From Streptococcus equinus (GTDB lineage: Bacteria > Bacillota > Bacilli > Lactobacillales > Streptococcaceae), in contig NZ_FNJK01000004.1 in NCBI RefSeq assembly GCF_900104225.1, positions 62,001 through 126,000 of the forward strand: a stretch of 64,000 nucleotides of DNA, written 5' to 3'. Of the stretch, positions 27,408 through 37,848 are shown piece after piece; the stretch's first letter is position 1; every line of letters begins with the position of its first letter. The notes under the pieces were generated by a model that ran no database searches, had not been told where the DNA came from, and worked only from the letters and a program-made list of their open reading frames with translations. Made by a program: the position numbers and the translations under genes.

Positions 27408-27419
27408 CTGTTGTCTTTT

Positions 27420-29942
27420 TTAAAAATGTTTGCGACCATGGCAATTTTTGAATTTTTTACCTGATCCACATGGGCACAAATCGTTACGTTTAACATTAGA
27501 ATAATCAATATCAGATTGTGCTTGGACATTTTGGGCAGAGATATTCTTTTCAGCCATTGTTGTTGCACGTTCTGCTGAGCGTTCACGTTCTTGTTGGTGA
27601 ATTTGTGCTTTCATCATTGTGCGTGTTACGTCAAATTCGATGGCTCCAATCATTGCTTGGAACATACGGAAACCTTCTGATTGATATTCAACAACTGGGT
27701 TATTTTGAGCATAACCACGCAAACCAACTGATTGACGTAATTGATCAAGAGCATCAATATGATCTGTCCACTTATTATCAACAACCATCAAGATTAAGAC
27801 TTTTTGGAATTCTTTCACAGCATCTTCGTTTTGAAGTTTAGCGATTTGAGCATCGTAAACTTTCAAAGCACGGTTGTAAAGATCTTCTTTGATTTCTTCA
27901 AAGTCTAATTCTTCAAGATCAGCTAATTTAATTGAATCTTCAGGAACTAAGTTTGATTTAGCAAAGTTGAGGATTGCTTTAATGCCTTCTTCACGGTCAG
28001 CACGACTGTGAGCATCAACAGCGCGATTAATCGTACGTTTAATCATAGCTTTGATTTCAGGTGCCAAATCACGGTCAGCTGTAATAACGTCGTGACGTTC
28101 AGCATAAATGATTTCACGTTGTTCACGCATAACATCATCATATTGAAGGACTTGTTTACGAGTATCGTAGTTGTTACCTTCAACACGTTTTTGTGCTGAT
28201 TCCACTTGACGAGTCAACATCTTAGATTTGATGACAGCTTCTTCTTCATCAAGATTCATACGATCAAGGAATGCCTTGATACGATCTGAACCAAAACGAC
28301 GCATCAAATCATCTTCAAGTGAAAGGTAAAATTGTGATTCACCTGGGTCACCTTGACGACCTGCACGACCACGAAGCTGATTATCAATACGACGGCTTTC
28401 ATGACGTTCAGTACCAATGACACAAAGTCCACCAAGTTCACGAACTCCTTCACCAAGTTTGATATCTGTACCACGACCAGCCATGTTAGTTGCAATTGTA
28501 ACAGCACCACGTTGACCAGCATTCATGATAATTTGTGCTTCTTTGAAGTGGTTTTTAGCATTCAAAACTTCGTGTGGAATACCAGCTTCAACCAATTTCT
28601 TAGAAATAAGGTCTGAAGTTTCAACAGCTACAGTACCGACCAAAACTGGTTGACCTTTCGCATGACGACGTTTAACATCTTCGACCACTGCTCTAAATTT
28701 AGAAGCTAGTGTTGGGTATAACAAATCTGGATGGTCAATACGTGCGACCGGTCTATTCGTTGGAATTGGAATAATGCGCATATTGTAAACTTCGCGGAAT
28801 TCCTCTTCTTCAGTTTTAGCTGTACCAGTCATACCTGCCAATTTTTTATACATACGGAACATGTTTTGGTAAGTAATTGAGGCACTTGTCTTAGATTCTT
28901 CCTGAATGCGCACGCCTTCTTTAGCTTCAATAGCTTGGTGTAAACCGTCAGAGAAGCGACGACCTTCCATTGTACGTCCTGTAAATTGATCGACAATTAG
29001 GATTTCGCCATTTTCACTAACCACATAGTCAATATCCAAAATCATGATGTAGTTGGCACGAAGAGCATTGTCAATGTAGTGTGTTAAGGCAACATTTTCC
29101 AAATCGTAAAGGTTTTCCAAATGGAAGTATTCTTCTGCTTTATCGATACCACTGTCAGTCAAGCCAATTGTTTTAGTTGGTACATCAATGACATAATCAA
29201 CACTTTCAAGAGTCTTAACAAATCTATCAGCGCGAATATAAAGTTGGCTTGTTTCAGAAGTCACTTGTCCAGAAACAATCAAAGGTGTTCTAGCTTCATC
29301 AATCAAAACTGAGTCAACTTCATCGACCAAAGCAAAGTTCAATGGGCGTTGTACCATATCTTCTTGACGAACAACCATGTTATCACGAAGGTAGTCAAAA
29401 CCAATTTCTGAGTTAGTTGAATATGTGATGTCACAGTTATAAGCTTCACGTTTTTCATAAGCTGATTTAGCAGACAAGTTGATACCGACAGAAAGTCCTA
29501 ACCAGCTATATACTTCACCCATCTCAGTAGCGTCACGTGTTGCAAGGTATTCATTAACAGTGATAACGTGGACACCTTCACCAGCAAGGGCATTAAGGTA
29601 TACTGGCATTGTCGCAGTCAATGTTTTACCTTCACCAGTACGCATTTCAGGCACGTCACCATTGTGCATTACAATACCACCCATGATTTGAACACGGTAT
29701 GGGTAAAGTCCAAGAACACGTTTTGCAGCTTCACGAACAACCGCAAAAGCTTCTGGCAATAACTGATCTAGAGTTTCACCATTTTGATATCGTTGTTGAA
29801 ATTCTGGTGTCTTTGCTTTTAATTCTTCGTCAGACAAAGCAGCCATCGCATCAGCGTATGACTCAACTTTCTTTGCAATTTTTTCTAATTTTCTTAATTC
29901 GCCTTTATCGTTTTCGATAACAGTTCGTAGAATATTTGCCAT
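27420..29942 (-). CDS. secA: Preprotein translocase ATPase SecA
   Basis: SecA drives export of proteins through SecYEG. The 840-residue protein shows Walker [20 protein letters not shown] (first part), motif [18 protein letters not shown], the [15 protein letters not shown] motif of the second nucleotide domain and the C-terminal zinc SEC-C motif [14 protein letters not shown]. Start set to ATG 29942 ([11 protein letters not shown]) after AAAGGAATTGGG, not the frame beginning at 29972. Confidence 0.98.
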   Translation of the reverse strand: MANILRTVIENDKGELRKLEKIAKKVESYADAMAALSDEELKAKTPEFQQRYQNGETLDQLLPEAFAVVREAAKRVLGLYPYRVQIMGGIVMHNGDVPEMRTGEGKTLTATMPVYLNALAGEGVHVITVNEYLATRDATEMGEVYSWLGLSVGINLSAKSAYEKREAYNCDITYSTNSEIGFDYLRDNMVVRQEDMVQRPLNFALVDEVDSVLIDEARTPLIVSGQVTSETSQLYIRADRFVKTLESVDYVIDVPTKTIGLTDSGIDKAEEYFHLENLYDLENVALTHYIDNALRANYIMILDIDYVVSENGEILIVDQFTGRTMEGRRFSDGLHQAIEAKEGVRIQEESKTSASITYQNMFRMYKKLAGMTGTAKTEEEEFREVYNMRIIPIPTNRPVARIDHPDLLYPTLASKFRAVVEDVKRRHAKGQPVLVGTVAVETSDLISKKLVEAGIPHEVLNAKNHFKEAQIIMNAGQRGAVTIATNMAGRGTDIKLGEGVRELGGLCVIGTERHESRRIDNQLRGRAGRQGDPGESQFYLSLEDDLMRRFGSDRIKAFLDRMNLDEEEAVIKSKMLTRQVESAQKRVEGNNYDTRKQVLQYDDVMREQREIIYAERHDVITADRDLAPEIKAMIKRTINRAVDAHSRADREEGIKAILNFAKSNLVPEDSIKLADLEELDFEEIKEDLYNRALKVYDAQIAKLQNEDAVKEFQKVLILMVVDNKWTDHIDALDQLRQSVGLRGYAQNNPVVEYQSEGFRMFQAMIGAIEFDVTRTMMKAQIHQQERERSAERATTMAEKNISAQNVQAQSDIDYSNVKRNDLCPCGSGKKFKNCHGRKHF

Positions 29943-29972
29943 CCCAATTCCTTTCGATAAACTTATCATCAC

Positions 29973-30001
29973 ATTTTATCATAAAAAGCGCTCTATTACA
30001 A
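29973..30001 (-). promoter_or_regulatory. secA promoter
   Basis: Reading leftward: TTGTAA (29996-30001), 17 bp, TAAAAT (29973-29978), 30 bp before the ATG. The 296-bp interval to scrK otherwise holds only the scrK terminator. Confidence 0.6.
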
Positions 30002-30171
30002 GAATCCGCTACCATTGTAGCTCTGTTTGACAAGCGCTAGAAATGCCTTGATATTTAGTTTTTTATTAATATCATTCTTAGTATTTTCTGAGTATTTCAC
30101 CTGCTACGATTATACTCTTTTTTCACCTTAACAACAAGAAAGCACTGCAATTCATAAGGAATCGTCAGCGT

Positions 30172-30214
30172 AAAAAAAGATTGAAGAATTATCCAATTGG
30201 ACTTTTCCTCAATC
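30172..30214 (-). terminator. Terminator after scrK
   Basis: GATTGA...TCAATC stem with inner TCCAATTGGA pairing, followed on the minus strand by seven T. Confidence 0.75.
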
Positions 30215-30238
30215 TCGCTAACATTTTTAATCAAGTAA

Positions 30239-31120
30239 TTAACGTTCTGAAACTTTCTTAGCCAAAGCAAAGTTACCAAGAGTTGCAGAACCATTTTCAG
30301 CAACACCAGGAGTTACGATATATTCTGTAACATCTGGAACTGGTACATAATCGTTCATCAAAGCTTTAAATTTATCACGAACACGCTTTAGCATGTGTTC
30401 TTGAGCCATAACCCCACCGCCAAAGACAATCACTTCTGGACGGTAAAGTAGTGTAGCTTGAACAGCAGCTTGTGCAATGTAATAAGCTTGAACATCCCAA
30501 ACGTCAGAATTAAGCTCAATCAATTCACCACGAATACCTGTACGAGCTTCAAGTGATGGACCAGCTGCCATACCTTCCAAGCATCCTTTATGGAATGGGC
30601 AAACACCGTTAAAGCCTTTAGCTACATCTTGTGGGTGTGGAGCTACATAAACGTGACCTGCTTCTGTGTGACCAAGTCCACCAATGAACTCACCATTTTG
30701 AATAGCACCGGCACCAATACCAGTACCAATTGTGTAGTAAACAAGACTTTTAACACCTTTGCGGACGATTGTTTCACCATAAGCTGAGCTGTTAACATCA
30801 GTTGTAAAGTAGAACGGTACTTTAAAGTGTTTTGAAATCAATCCAACTAAATCAACATTAGCCCAATGTGGTTTTGGAGTTGTTGTGATGTAACCATATG
30901 TTTTTGAATTTTCATCAACATCAATTGGTCCAAAAGAACCGATAGCAATACCTGCCAAATCTTCTTCAAAACGTTTGAAGAAAGCTACTGTTTTATCAAT
31001 TGTTTCATAAGGTGTTGTTGTCGGAAATTGAACTTTTTCAACAACTTGAAAATTCTCATCACCAACAGCACAAACAAATTTTGTTCCACCTGCTTCGACA
31101 CTACCGTATAATTTAGTCAT
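30239..31120 (-). CDS. scrK: Fructokinase, ROK family
   Basis: ROK-family sugar kinase of 293 residues next to the sucrose PTS gene. N-terminal GSVEAGGTKFVCAVG is the phosphate-binding start. GLGHTEAGHVYVAPHP with the Cys cluster CPFHKGC is the ROK zinc site. It phosphorylates the fructose released by sucrose-6-phosphate hydrolase. Start at 31120 (MTKLYGSVEAG) after AAAGGGAG; the frame extends to 31165. Separated from scrA by a terminator, so partly independent expression is likely. Confidence 0.93.
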   Translation of the reverse strand: MTKLYGSVEAGGTKFVCAVGDENFQVVEKVQFPTTTPYETIDKTVAFFKRFEEDLAGIAIGSFGPIDVDENSKTYGYITTTPKPHWANVDLVGLISKHFKVPFYFTTDVNSSAYGETIVRKGVKSLVYYTIGTGIGAGAIQNGEFIGGLGHTEAGHVYVAPHPQDVAKGFNGVCPFHKGCLEGMAAGPSLEARTGIRGELIELNSDVWDVQAYYIAQAAVQATLLYRPEVIVFGGGVMAQEHMLKRVRDKFKALMNDYVPVPDVTEYIVTPGVAENGSATLGNFALAKKVSER

Positions 31121-31237
31121 TTTATCTCCCTTTAAATTGCTAGTTTTATACAGAATATTATACAAAATTTCAAAAGATATATCAAGTGTAAAAGTCCTTA
31201 AATCACTTGCTATATCAATGTTTTTCCCTATATAAAA

Positions 31238-31257
31238 AGAGGTTCTTTCGAACCCCT
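31238..31257 (-). terminator. Terminator after scrA
   Basis: AGAGGTTC-TTTC-GAACCCCT stem-loop followed on the minus strand by TTTTTAT, directly after the scrA stop at 31276. Confidence 0.75.
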
Positions 31258-31275
31258 TAAAATATACATATATAC

Positions 31276-33183
31276 TTATTTAAGTTCTAGTAATGCAGCA
31301 CCTTCTGCAAGATCACCTTGAGCAACTGGAGTTACTTCAGCATAATCAGCAGTATTTGTCACAATAATCATTGTTGTATCATCAAGACCTGCTTCTGCAA
31401 TAGCTGCACGATCAAATGTTCCAAGAACATCACCTTTTTTAACTTTTTGGTTAGCAGCAACTTTTTGTGTAAAACCTTTACCTGCCATTGATACAGTATC
31501 GATACCAATGTGGATAAGGATTTCAGCACCATTATCAGATTTCAAACCATAAGCATGACCTGTTTCAAAAGCAAGTTGAACAGTACCATCAACTGGTGAG
31601 TAAACTGTATCACCGTTTGGTTTGATTGCAATACCTTTACCCATAGCTCCTGATGAGAAGACTGGGTCATTAACTGCAGAAAGTTCAACAGCTTGACCTG
31701 AAAGTGGGCTAACAACTGTTTCTTCAGAAACACCTGCTTGAGACAAAGCTGTTACTTCTTCAGCAACTTCTTTTGCTTCTTTAGCAGCAACAACATCTTT
31801 TTTGTCATCTTCATAACCAAACATGTAAGTCAATACAAAGGCAAGAGCTGTAGTAGCAAGAACCATGATGATGTATTTAACAACTTGTCCATTCAAGTAA
31901 AGAAGAGTACCTGGAATGATTGTGATACCAAAACCTGTACCTGCAAGGTTGAAGATTGAAGCTAACCAACCACCAGCAGCACCAGCAACAAGACCAAGAA
32001 TGAATGGTTTACCAAAACGAAGGTTTACACCAAAGATAGCTGGTTCAGTAATACCAAGTCCAGCAGAAAGAGCAGCTGGGAAAGCAAGGGCTTTAAGTTT
32101 AGCATCTTTTGTTTTAACACCAACCGCAAGAGTTGCACCTGCTTGGGCAGTCATTGCAGCTGTGATGATTGCGTTAAATGGATCTTTACCATCTGCAGCA
32201 ATTAATTGTGATTCAAGCAAGTTGAAGATGTGGTGAACACCTGTAACCACGATAACTTGGTGAATACCACCAAGAACAAGACCTGAAAGACCAAATGGCA
32301 AGCTTAGCAAGAATTTAGTTCCTGCAAGAACATAGTTTTCAACTGTGTGGAATACCGGACCAATAACAAAGAGTGCCAAGACTGACATTACCAAGAATGT
32401 CAAGAATGGAACCAACAAAAGGTCAAGAACATCTGGGATTTTTTTGTGCAACCATTTTTCAAGTTTCGCACCAAGCAAACCTACGAAGAATGCTGGAAGA
32501 ACTGAGTTTTGGTAACCAACAACTGGAATAAATCCAAAGAATGTAAGTGGGCTAGCAGCTTTTGAAGCAACATCCCAAGCATTTGGAAGTGAGTTATTAA
32601 CCATCATAAGACCTAAAACAAGACCTACAATTGGGCTACCGCCAAATACGTTAAACGCTGACCAGCAAATCAAAGCTGGGAAGAAAGCAAAGGCTGTATC
32701 TGTCAATACAACTGTATATGTGTAGAAGTTTGTAGATGAGAATGCTTCTGAAGTTGTTCCGAATAATCCAAGGATTGTATCATTGTTAATAGCTCCGCGG
32801 ATACCCATGAAAAGACCAGTTGCTACGATAGCAGGAAGCAATGGAACAAACACGTCACCGAATGAACGGACCGCACGTTGGAACCAATTTCCTTGTTTAG
32901 CTGCTTCAGCTTTCTGTTCATCTTTTGAAGCTGTAGGTAAACCAAGAGCAACAACTTCATCATACATTTTGTTTACCAAACCAGTACCAAAGATGATTTG
33001 ATATTGCCCTGAGTTGAAGAAAGCTCCTTGAACTTTGTCTAGATTTTCAATTTTGTCTTTGTCGATTTTTTCTTCATCAACAACCATTACGCGTAAACGT
33101 GTGGCACAGTGAGCGACACTACGAACGTTTTCGCGGCCACCTAAAGCGGCAACAATCTCTTTTGCAATCTGTGCGTTATCCAT
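31276..33183 (-). CDS. scrA: Sucrose-specific PTS transporter EIIBCA
   Basis: A 635-residue sucrose PTS permease with domains in order IIB (about 1-90, phospho-Cys in AHCATRLRVM), IIC (about 105-460, ten or so helices) and IIA (about 490-635, His in EILIHIGIDTVSM). It imports sucrose as sucrose 6-phosphate. Start at ATG 33183 after AAAGGAG. Divergent from scrB across a region with three LacI/CcpA-like sites. Confidence 0.96.
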   Translation of the reverse strand: MDNAQIAKEIVAALGGRENVRSVAHCATRLRVMVVDEEKIDKDKIENLDKVQGAFFNSGQYQIIFGTGLVNKMYDEVVALGLPTASKDEQKAEAAKQGNWFQRAVRSFGDVFVPLLPAIVATGLFMGIRGAINNDTILGLFGTTSEAFSSTNFYTYTVVLTDTAFAFFPALICWSAFNVFGGSPIVGLVLGLMMVNNSLPNAWDVASKAASPLTFFGFIPVVGYQNSVLPAFFVGLLGAKLEKWLHKKIPDVLDLLLVPFLTFLVMSVLALFVIGPVFHTVENYVLAGTKFLLSLPFGLSGLVLGGIHQVIVVTGVHHIFNLLESQLIAADGKDPFNAIITAAMTAQAGATLAVGVKTKDAKLKALAFPAALSAGLGITEPAIFGVNLRFGKPFILGLVAGAAGGWLASIFNLAGTGFGITIIPGTLLYLNGQVVKYIIMVLATTALAFVLTYMFGYEDDKKDVVAAKEAKEVAEEVTALSQAGVSEETVVSPLSGQAVELSAVNDPVFSSGAMGKGIAIKPNGDTVYSPVDGTVQLAFETGHAYGLKSDNGAEILIHIGIDTVSMAGKGFTQKVAANQKVKKGDVLGTFDRAAIAEAGLDDTTMIIVTNTADYAEVTPVAQGDLAEGAALLELK

Positions 33184-33227
33184 TTGCAAAAACTCCTTTA
33201 TATAATTTCTTTTTTTGTGAACTTATT

Positions 33228-33241
33228 TGTAAGCGTTTCAC
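33228..33241. promoter_or_regulatory. ScrR/CcpA-like operator 1
   Basis: TGTAAGCGTTTCAC, with the AAGCGTTT core shared by LacI-family operators and cre sites, 45 bp upstream of scrA. Confidence 0.6.
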
Positions 33242-33278
33242 TTAACTACATTTACATTCTAACATAATCCAATAATAT

Positions 33279-33292
33279 GTCAAGCGTTTATC
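33279..33292. promoter_or_regulatory. ScrR/CcpA-like operator 2
   Basis: GTCAAGCGTTTATC, second copy of the AAGCGTTT core, mid-way between scrA and scrB. Confidence 0.55.
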
Positions 33293-33332
33293 ATATTTTT
33301 TTCTTTTTGCCTTAAAATAATTGATTTTTAGG

Positions 33333-33346
33333 GCGAAAACGTTTAC
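33333..33346. promoter_or_regulatory. ScrR/CcpA-like operator 3
   Basis: GCGAAAACGTTTAC, nearest to scrB; GAAAACGTTTAC fits a cre best, so this site may serve CcpA. Confidence 0.55.
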
Positions 33347-33384
33347 TATATTAATAGTAGATAGATTAACTAAAGGAGAAAATT

Positions 33385-34824
33385 ATGAACTTACCTCAAG
33401 AAGTACGATACCGTGCTTACGCTGATTGGAGCAAAGAAGAGGTCGATAAAATCACTGAAAACGTGAAGCAATCACCTTGGCATGTCAGCTACCACATCGA
33501 GCCTAAAACTGGATTATTAAACGACCCTAACGGTTTTTCATACTTTAATGGGAAATATACATTATTCTATCAAAGCTGGCCTTTTGGAGCCGCTCATGGC
33601 CTAAAACAATGGGTTCACACTGAGTCTGAAGACTTGGTCCATTTCCACGAAACTAATGTTGAACTTCGCCCAGATACTAAAAATGATAGCCACGGTGCCT
33701 ATTCTGGTTCTGCTTATGAAATTGACGATAAACTTTTCCTATTCTATACAGGAAACGTCCGCGATAAGAACTGGGTACGTGACCCACTTCAAATTGGTGC
33801 TTGGATGGACAAAGATCATCACATTACTAAAATGGAAAATGTCCTTATTCACCAACCTGAAGATGCCACTGAGCACTTCCGCGACCCTCAAATCTTTAAT
33901 TATAAAGGTCAATTCTACGCAATCGTCGGTGCTCAAAGCCCTAAAAAATCAGGATTTATCAAACTTTACAAAGCTGTTGATAACAATGTTGAAAACTGGG
34001 AAGAAATCGGAAATCTTGACTTCGGTGGTACTGGCTCAGAATACATGATTGAGTGTCCAAACCTTGTCTTTGTTGACGATAAACCAGTTCTACTTTACTG
34101 CCCACAAGGTCTTGATAAATCTGAACTTGACTATCGCAACATTTACCCAAATACTTACAAAGTATGTCAAGCGTTTGACACAGATGATGCAAAACTTATT
34201 GGAGCTTCAGAAATCCAAAACCTTGATTATGGTTTTGAAGCTTATGCTACTCAAGGATTCAACGCACCTGACGGACGTACTTTAGCAGTAAGCTGGATTG
34301 GACTCCCAGATGTTGATTACCCAACTGATAAATACGATTACCAAGGCGCTCTTAGTCTTGTAAAAGAACTTTCTATCAAAGATGGAAAACTTTACCAATA
34401 TCCAGTTGAAGCTATTACTTCACTACGTGCTAAGTCTGAAGCATTTGCAAACAAAGCAGAAACTAATAATACTTATGAATTGGAATTAAGTTTCCCTGCA
34501 GATCAAAAATCTGAAATCCTTCTCTTTGCCGACAGTAAAGGCAACGGCCTCAGCTTGACGGTCGATACTAAAGACGGTAAAATTATTCTTGACCGCAGTA
34601 AAGCAGGTGTTCAATATGCTACAGAATTTGGCACAAGCCGTGAATGCTCAATTGATACTAAAGAAACAAGTGCTAATATTTTTGTAGACAATTCAATCGT
34701 TGAAATCTTTATCAATAAAGGAGAAAAAGTATTTACTAGCCGTGTCTTCCCTGAAACTGGCCAAAATGGCATTGCAATTAAATCTGGAGACGTTACTGGT
34801 ACATACTTTGATTTGAAGTACTAA
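33385..34824 (+). CDS. scrB: Sucrose-6-phosphate hydrolase
   Basis: GH32 hydrolase of 479 residues that cleaves sucrose 6-phosphate to glucose 6-phosphate and fructose. The nucleophile motif is LLNDPNGFSYFNGKY (about residue 48), the transition-state stabiliser FRDPQIF (about 170) and the acid/base motif ECPNLV (about 223). The C-terminal beta-sandwich follows. AAAGGAG precedes the ATG. The stop is one base from scrR, so they are co-transcribed. Confidence 0.97.
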   Translation: MNLPQEVRYRAYADWSKEEVDKITENVKQSPWHVSYHIEPKTGLLNDPNGFSYFNGKYTLFYQSWPFGAAHGLKQWVHTESEDLVHFHETNVELRPDTKNDSHGAYSGSAYEIDDKLFLFYTGNVRDKNWVRDPLQIGAWMDKDHHITKMENVLIHQPEDATEHFRDPQIFNYKGQFYAIVGAQSPKKSGFIKLYKAVDNNVENWEEIGNLDFGGTGSEYMIECPNLVFVDDKPVLLYCPQGLDKSELDYRNIYPNTYKVCQAFDTDDAKLIGASEIQNLDYGFEAYATQGFNAPDGRTLAVSWIGLPDVDYPTDKYDYQGALSLVKELSIKDGKLYQYPVEAITSLRAKSEAFANKAETNNTYELELSFPADQKSEILLFADSKGNGLSLTVDTKDGKIILDRSKAGVQYATEFGTSRECSIDTKETSANIFVDNSIVEIFINKGEKVFTSRVFPETGQNGIAIKSGDVTGTYFDLKY

Positions 34825-34825
34825 T

Positions 34826-35788
34826 ATGGTAGCAAAATTAACTGACGTCGCTGAACTTGCTGGTGTAAGCCCGACAACCGTTTCACGCGTTATCAACAAT
34901 AAAGGTTATTTGTCTGAAAAGACAAAACAAAAAGTCCAGGAAGCCATGAGAACTTTAGGCTATAAACCTAATAATCTCGCCCGTGGACTTCAGGGAAAAT
35001 CTGCCCAACTTATTGGACTCATCTTTCCTAATATTAGCAATATCTTTTATTCTGAACTGATTGAATATCTTGAAATAGAATTATTCAAACATGGGTATAA
35101 AACGATTATCTGCAACAGTCAAAATGACCCTGCCAAGGAACGTGAATATATTGAAATGCTTGAAGCTAACCAAGTAGACGGCATTATTTCATCAAGTCAC
35201 AACCTTGGTATCGATGATTACGAACGCGTCAGTGCCCCCATTATTGCCTTTGATAGAAATCTGGCGCCAAATGTTCCTATCATTGCTTCAGATAACTTTG
35301 AAGGTGGAAAACTAGCTGCTCGTACCCTTCAGAAAAATGGTTGTGAAAACATCATTATGATTACCGGACACGATAACACCGATTCTCCAACCGAATTACG
35401 TGCTCTTGGTTTCTCATTCCAAATTCCACACGGTGAAGTTTTCAAAGTCCCTAACAACTTATCCACAATTCGCCGCGAGATGGAAATCAAATCAATTATC
35501 GCAAGAAGCAGACCAGATGGCATCTTTGTTTCTGATGATTTAACAGCCATTTTAACGATGAAAATTGCTAAACAATTAGATTTAAAAATCCCGGAAGATC
35601 TGAAAATCATTGGTTACGATGGAACATCATTTATCGAAAACTTCTTCCCTCAATTGACAACTATCCGTCAACCAATTGATGAAATCGCAAGTCTGCTTGT
35701 CGACATCCTCCTAAAACGCATCAAAGGAGAAAAAACAAGCAAAGATTACATCTTGCCGATTTCTCTACTTCCTGGTGGTAGTATTTAA
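34826..35788 (+). CDS. scrR: LacI family sucrose operon repressor
   Basis: A 320-residue LacI-type repressor. HTH and hinge are at residues 4-60 (TDVAELAGVSPTTVSRVINN, then ARGLQGKSAQ), followed by a periplasmic-binding-like effector domain. It is expected to bind the AAGCGTTT-type sites before scrA and scrB and respond to a sucrose-derived signal. Coupled to scrB by TAATATGG. Confidence 0.95.
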   Translation: MVAKLTDVAELAGVSPTTVSRVINNKGYLSEKTKQKVQEAMRTLGYKPNNLARGLQGKSAQLIGLIFPNISNIFYSELIEYLEIELFKHGYKTIICNSQNDPAKEREYIEMLEANQVDGIISSSHNLGIDDYERVSAPIIAFDRNLAPNVPIIASDNFEGGKLAARTLQKNGCENIIMITGHDNTDSPTELRALGFSFQIPHGEVFKVPNNLSTIRREMEIKSIIARSRPDGIFVSDDLTAILTMKIAKQLDLKIPEDLKIIGYDGTSFIENFFPQLTTIRQPIDEIASLLVDILLKRIKGEKTSKDYILPISLLPGGSI

Positions 35789-35790
35789 TA

Positions 35791-35828
35791 ACAAAAAGCA
35801 CAGATGCATAAGGTCTGTGCTTTTTGTT
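35791..35828. terminator. Terminator after scrR
   Basis: ACAAAAAGCACAGA and TCTGTGCTTTTTGT form a perfect stem; could act both ways but lies right after the scrR stop. Confidence 0.85.
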
Positions 35829-35850
35829 GTATTCTTGCCTTTTTAATCAG

Positions 35851-35880
35851 AAAAAGAGAGAGATGCTACTGCATCTCTCT
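35851..35880 (-). terminator. Terminator after nusB
   Basis: AGAGAGATGC-TACT-GCATCTCTCT perfect stem-loop, followed on the minus strand by CTCTTTTTC, directly after the nusB stop. Confidence 0.8.
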
Positions 35881-35887
35881 TTATGTA

Positions 35888-36316
35888 TTATTCAGTAACA
35901 AACTGACTCAATAATCCATTGACGAATTTTGCTGATGTTTCGTCTGAATATTTTTTAGCAATTTCAATGATTTCATTGACCGCAACACGTCCAGGTGTTT
36001 CTTCGAAGTATTTAACTTCAAAAAGACCTAAACGAAGCAAAGCTTTATCAGTCAGTGTTAAACGTTCTAGTGACCAGCCTGATTTTAGGTGTGCTTCGAT
36101 TTGTTGATCAATTTCTGATTGCAAATCACATGCACCTTTGACAAGGTTTAAAAGAAATACCGGAACTTGAACTTCTTCGTCTTCTTCAAACTTTTTGTCA
36201 TAAGTGTAGGCAAACTCAGCAGCTGCCAAATAATCTCCACCAAATTCGAGGCTAAACAGTGCCTGAAAGGCACGTTCACGAAGGTCACGTCTTGAATTTG
36301 TAAAGTTATTAGTCAT
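35888..36316 (-). CDS. nusB: Transcription antitermination factor NusB
   Basis: NusB with NusE(S10) binds boxA in rRNA leaders for antitermination. The 142-residue protein starts [20 protein letters not shown] and ends with the typical [20 protein letters not shown] segment (first part) and [10 protein letters not shown]. Start chosen at ATG 36316, overlapping the end of the Asp23-like gene by 8 bp (ATGACTAA). Confidence 0.95.
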   Translation of the reverse strand: MTNNFTNSRRDLRERAFQALFSLEFGGDYLAAAEFAYTYDKKFEEDEEVQVPVFLLNLVKGACDLQSEIDQQIEAHLKSGWSLERLTLTDKALLRLGLFEVKYFEETPGRVAVNEIIEIAKKYSDETSAKFVNGLLSQFVTE

Positions 36317-36698
36317 CCAAGAAATCCTCGTCAAACAATGCTTTCAAATCAGGTTTTGGTGTTTTTTCAGGAACAATTCCTTCAACGTGAATATTTACAG
36401 ATGAAATAGTCACTTCAGCCATTTCGTAAACCGCAGCTTTAACTGCTTGTTGGATGGCCATTGAAACAGTAGGAACATTGACACCGTATTGAAGATATAC
36501 GTAGATATCAGCATTAACTGTGCCATCTTCTTCTGTTTGAAGGTAAACACCTTTACCTAAAACTGTTTTGCTGAAACTATCTGTTACGGCTTTATTTCGA
36601 AGTGAGTGAACGCCATCAACTTTTGTTGCAGCAATACCTGTGATAACTTCTAGTACTCGTGGTGAAATAACAATATCACCGATATTTTCAGTTGTCAT
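36309..36698 (-). CDS. Asp23/Gls24 family envelope stress response protein
   Basis: 129-residue Asp23-family protein, with [21 protein letters not shown] and [21 protein letters not shown] as family-typical segments. Members are membrane-associated or cytosolic proteins linked to alkaline and envelope stress. ATG at 36698 lies 9 nt after AAGGAA; the in-frame ATG two codons earlier is too near the ribosome binding site. Middle gene of efp-asp23-nusB. Confidence 0.92.
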   Translation of the reverse strand: MTTENIGDIVISPRVLEVITGIAATKVDGVHSLRNKAVTDSFSKTVLGKGVYLQTEEDGTVNADIYVYLQYGVNVPTVSMAIQQAVKAAVYEMAEVTISSVNIHVEGIVPEKTPKPDLKALFDEDFLDD

Positions 36699-36724
36699 AA
36701 GCATTTCCTTTCTAATTAAGTTTA

Positions 36725-36776
36725 AGGATTAAAAAGTAAAGAGAGCGGTGCCCTCTCTACCCGCTCTACTGGCAAG
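36725..36776 (-). terminator. Hairpin between efp and the Asp23-like gene
   Basis: GTAGAGAG...CTCTCTTTAC imperfect stem followed on the minus strand by TTTTTAATCC. Possibly a partial terminator that tunes read-through from efp. Confidence 0.4.
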
Positions 36777-36777
36777 C

Positions 36778-37338
36778 TTAGGCACGTGATACGTAAGTAC
36801 CTTCTTGCGTATTGATTACCAATTTTTGACCGATTTCGATGAAGTCTGGTACGTTAACAACAAGACCTGTTTCAAGAGTTGCAGGTTTACCAGAACCAGT
36901 AACTGTAGCACCTTTAATTGATGGTTGAGTGTCAGTAACTGTCAATTCAACTGTTGTAGGAACAGTAACACCGATAACTTCAGTACCGTAGAATTGGATT
37001 TTAACTTCTGAGTTTTCAAGAATGTAAAGCAATTCTTGTTCTACGTTTACAACTGGAATTTCGTATTGTTCGTAGCTTTCAGTATCCATGAAGTATGCTG
37101 TATCATCCATTTTGTAAAGGTATTGTGCAGCACGTGTTTCGATGATTGCTTGTTCGAATTTTTCTTCTGGACGGTAAGTTGTATCGAATGTTGAACCAGT
37201 ACGTACGTCACGAAGTTTCATACGCATAACTGTGTTACCTTTACCTGGTTTGTGGTGGCTTGCTTCGAGAACTTTGATGAGTTTTCCATCAGATGTTACG
37301 AAAGTCATACCTGCTCTAAGCTTACTTGCTTCAATCAT
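36778..37338 (-). CDS. efp: Elongation factor P
   Basis: EF-P relieves ribosome stalling at polyproline stretches. 186 residues in three beta domains. The tip loop HHKPGKGN (Lys at about 32) matches the Lys-bearing loop of EF-P. The C-terminal signature is near [20 protein letters not shown]. Usual length for streptococci. Confidence 0.97.
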   Translation of the reverse strand: MIEASKLRAGMTFVTSDGKLIKVLEASHHKPGKGNTVMRMKLRDVRTGSTFDTTYRPEEKFEQAIIETRAAQYLYKMDDTAYFMDTESYEQYEIPVVNVEQELLYILENSEVKIQFYGTEVIGVTVPTTVELTVTDTQPSIKGATVTGSGKPATLETGLVVNVPDFIEIGQKLVINTQEGTYVSRA

Positions 37339-37501
37339 TTATTAATTACCTCTTATAAATTATTTATCACTTCATTTTACCATAAAATACGTTATGGCTC
37401 AAATCTTTTTAGTCTCTTGAAAAAAGAATCCGAACTATGTCAAAAAATTTTAATTTTGATATAATGAACGGTGAGAATTTATTAAAAGGAGATTTATTGA
37501 T

Positions 37502-37813
37502 ATGAAGGTGAGACTTGAAAATCAAAATGGAGAAATTAAAGAAGTAAAAGCTGGTTTCAGCTGGACAACTCTCTTTTTCTCTTTCTTTGTGCCACTTTTC
37601 CGCAAAGATTGGAAATGGTTCGGTATTATGTTAGCAACTAAGTTAGTAGTAACTATTCTTGCACTAGGTGCTGGTTTTTCAGCTCTCTCATTTGCTGCCA
37701 ACATTGCATTTGCATTAATGTACAACAGTTATTTCATCAAAAAATTACTCAGCGATGGATGGCAACCAATGACGGAAGTTGACGAAAAAATTTTAAAAGA
37801 TAAATTGAATTAA
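37502..37813 (+). CDS. DUF2628-like small membrane protein
   Basis: A 103-residue protein with two hydrophobic stretches (GFSWTTLFFSFFVPLFRKDW and a longer one around LATKLVVTILALGAGFSALS) and the FxxPxFRKDWKW pattern of DUF2628 proteins. Function unknown. AAAGGAGA before the ATG and its own terminator indicate a monocistronic gene, transcribed against its neighbours. Confidence 0.75.
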   Translation: MKVRLENQNGEIKEVKAGFSWTTLFFSFFVPLFRKDWKWFGIMLATKLVVTILALGAGFSALSFAANIAFALMYNSYFIKKLLSDGWQPMTEVDEKILKDKLN

Positions 37814-37817
37814 TACT

Positions 37818-37843
37818 AAAAGCACTCTGTCGAGTGCTTTTTT
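37818..37843. terminator. Bidirectional terminator between the DUF2628-like gene and comEB
   Basis: AAAAGCACTC-TGTC-GAGTGCTTTT with further T residues; serves both converging genes. Confidence 0.85.
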
Positions 37844-37848
37844 AATGC

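Noticed and set aside
36725..36776. Strong terminator dividing efp from asp23
   Set aside because: The stem is imperfect; kept as a weak hairpin only, since the genes may still be co-transcribed.
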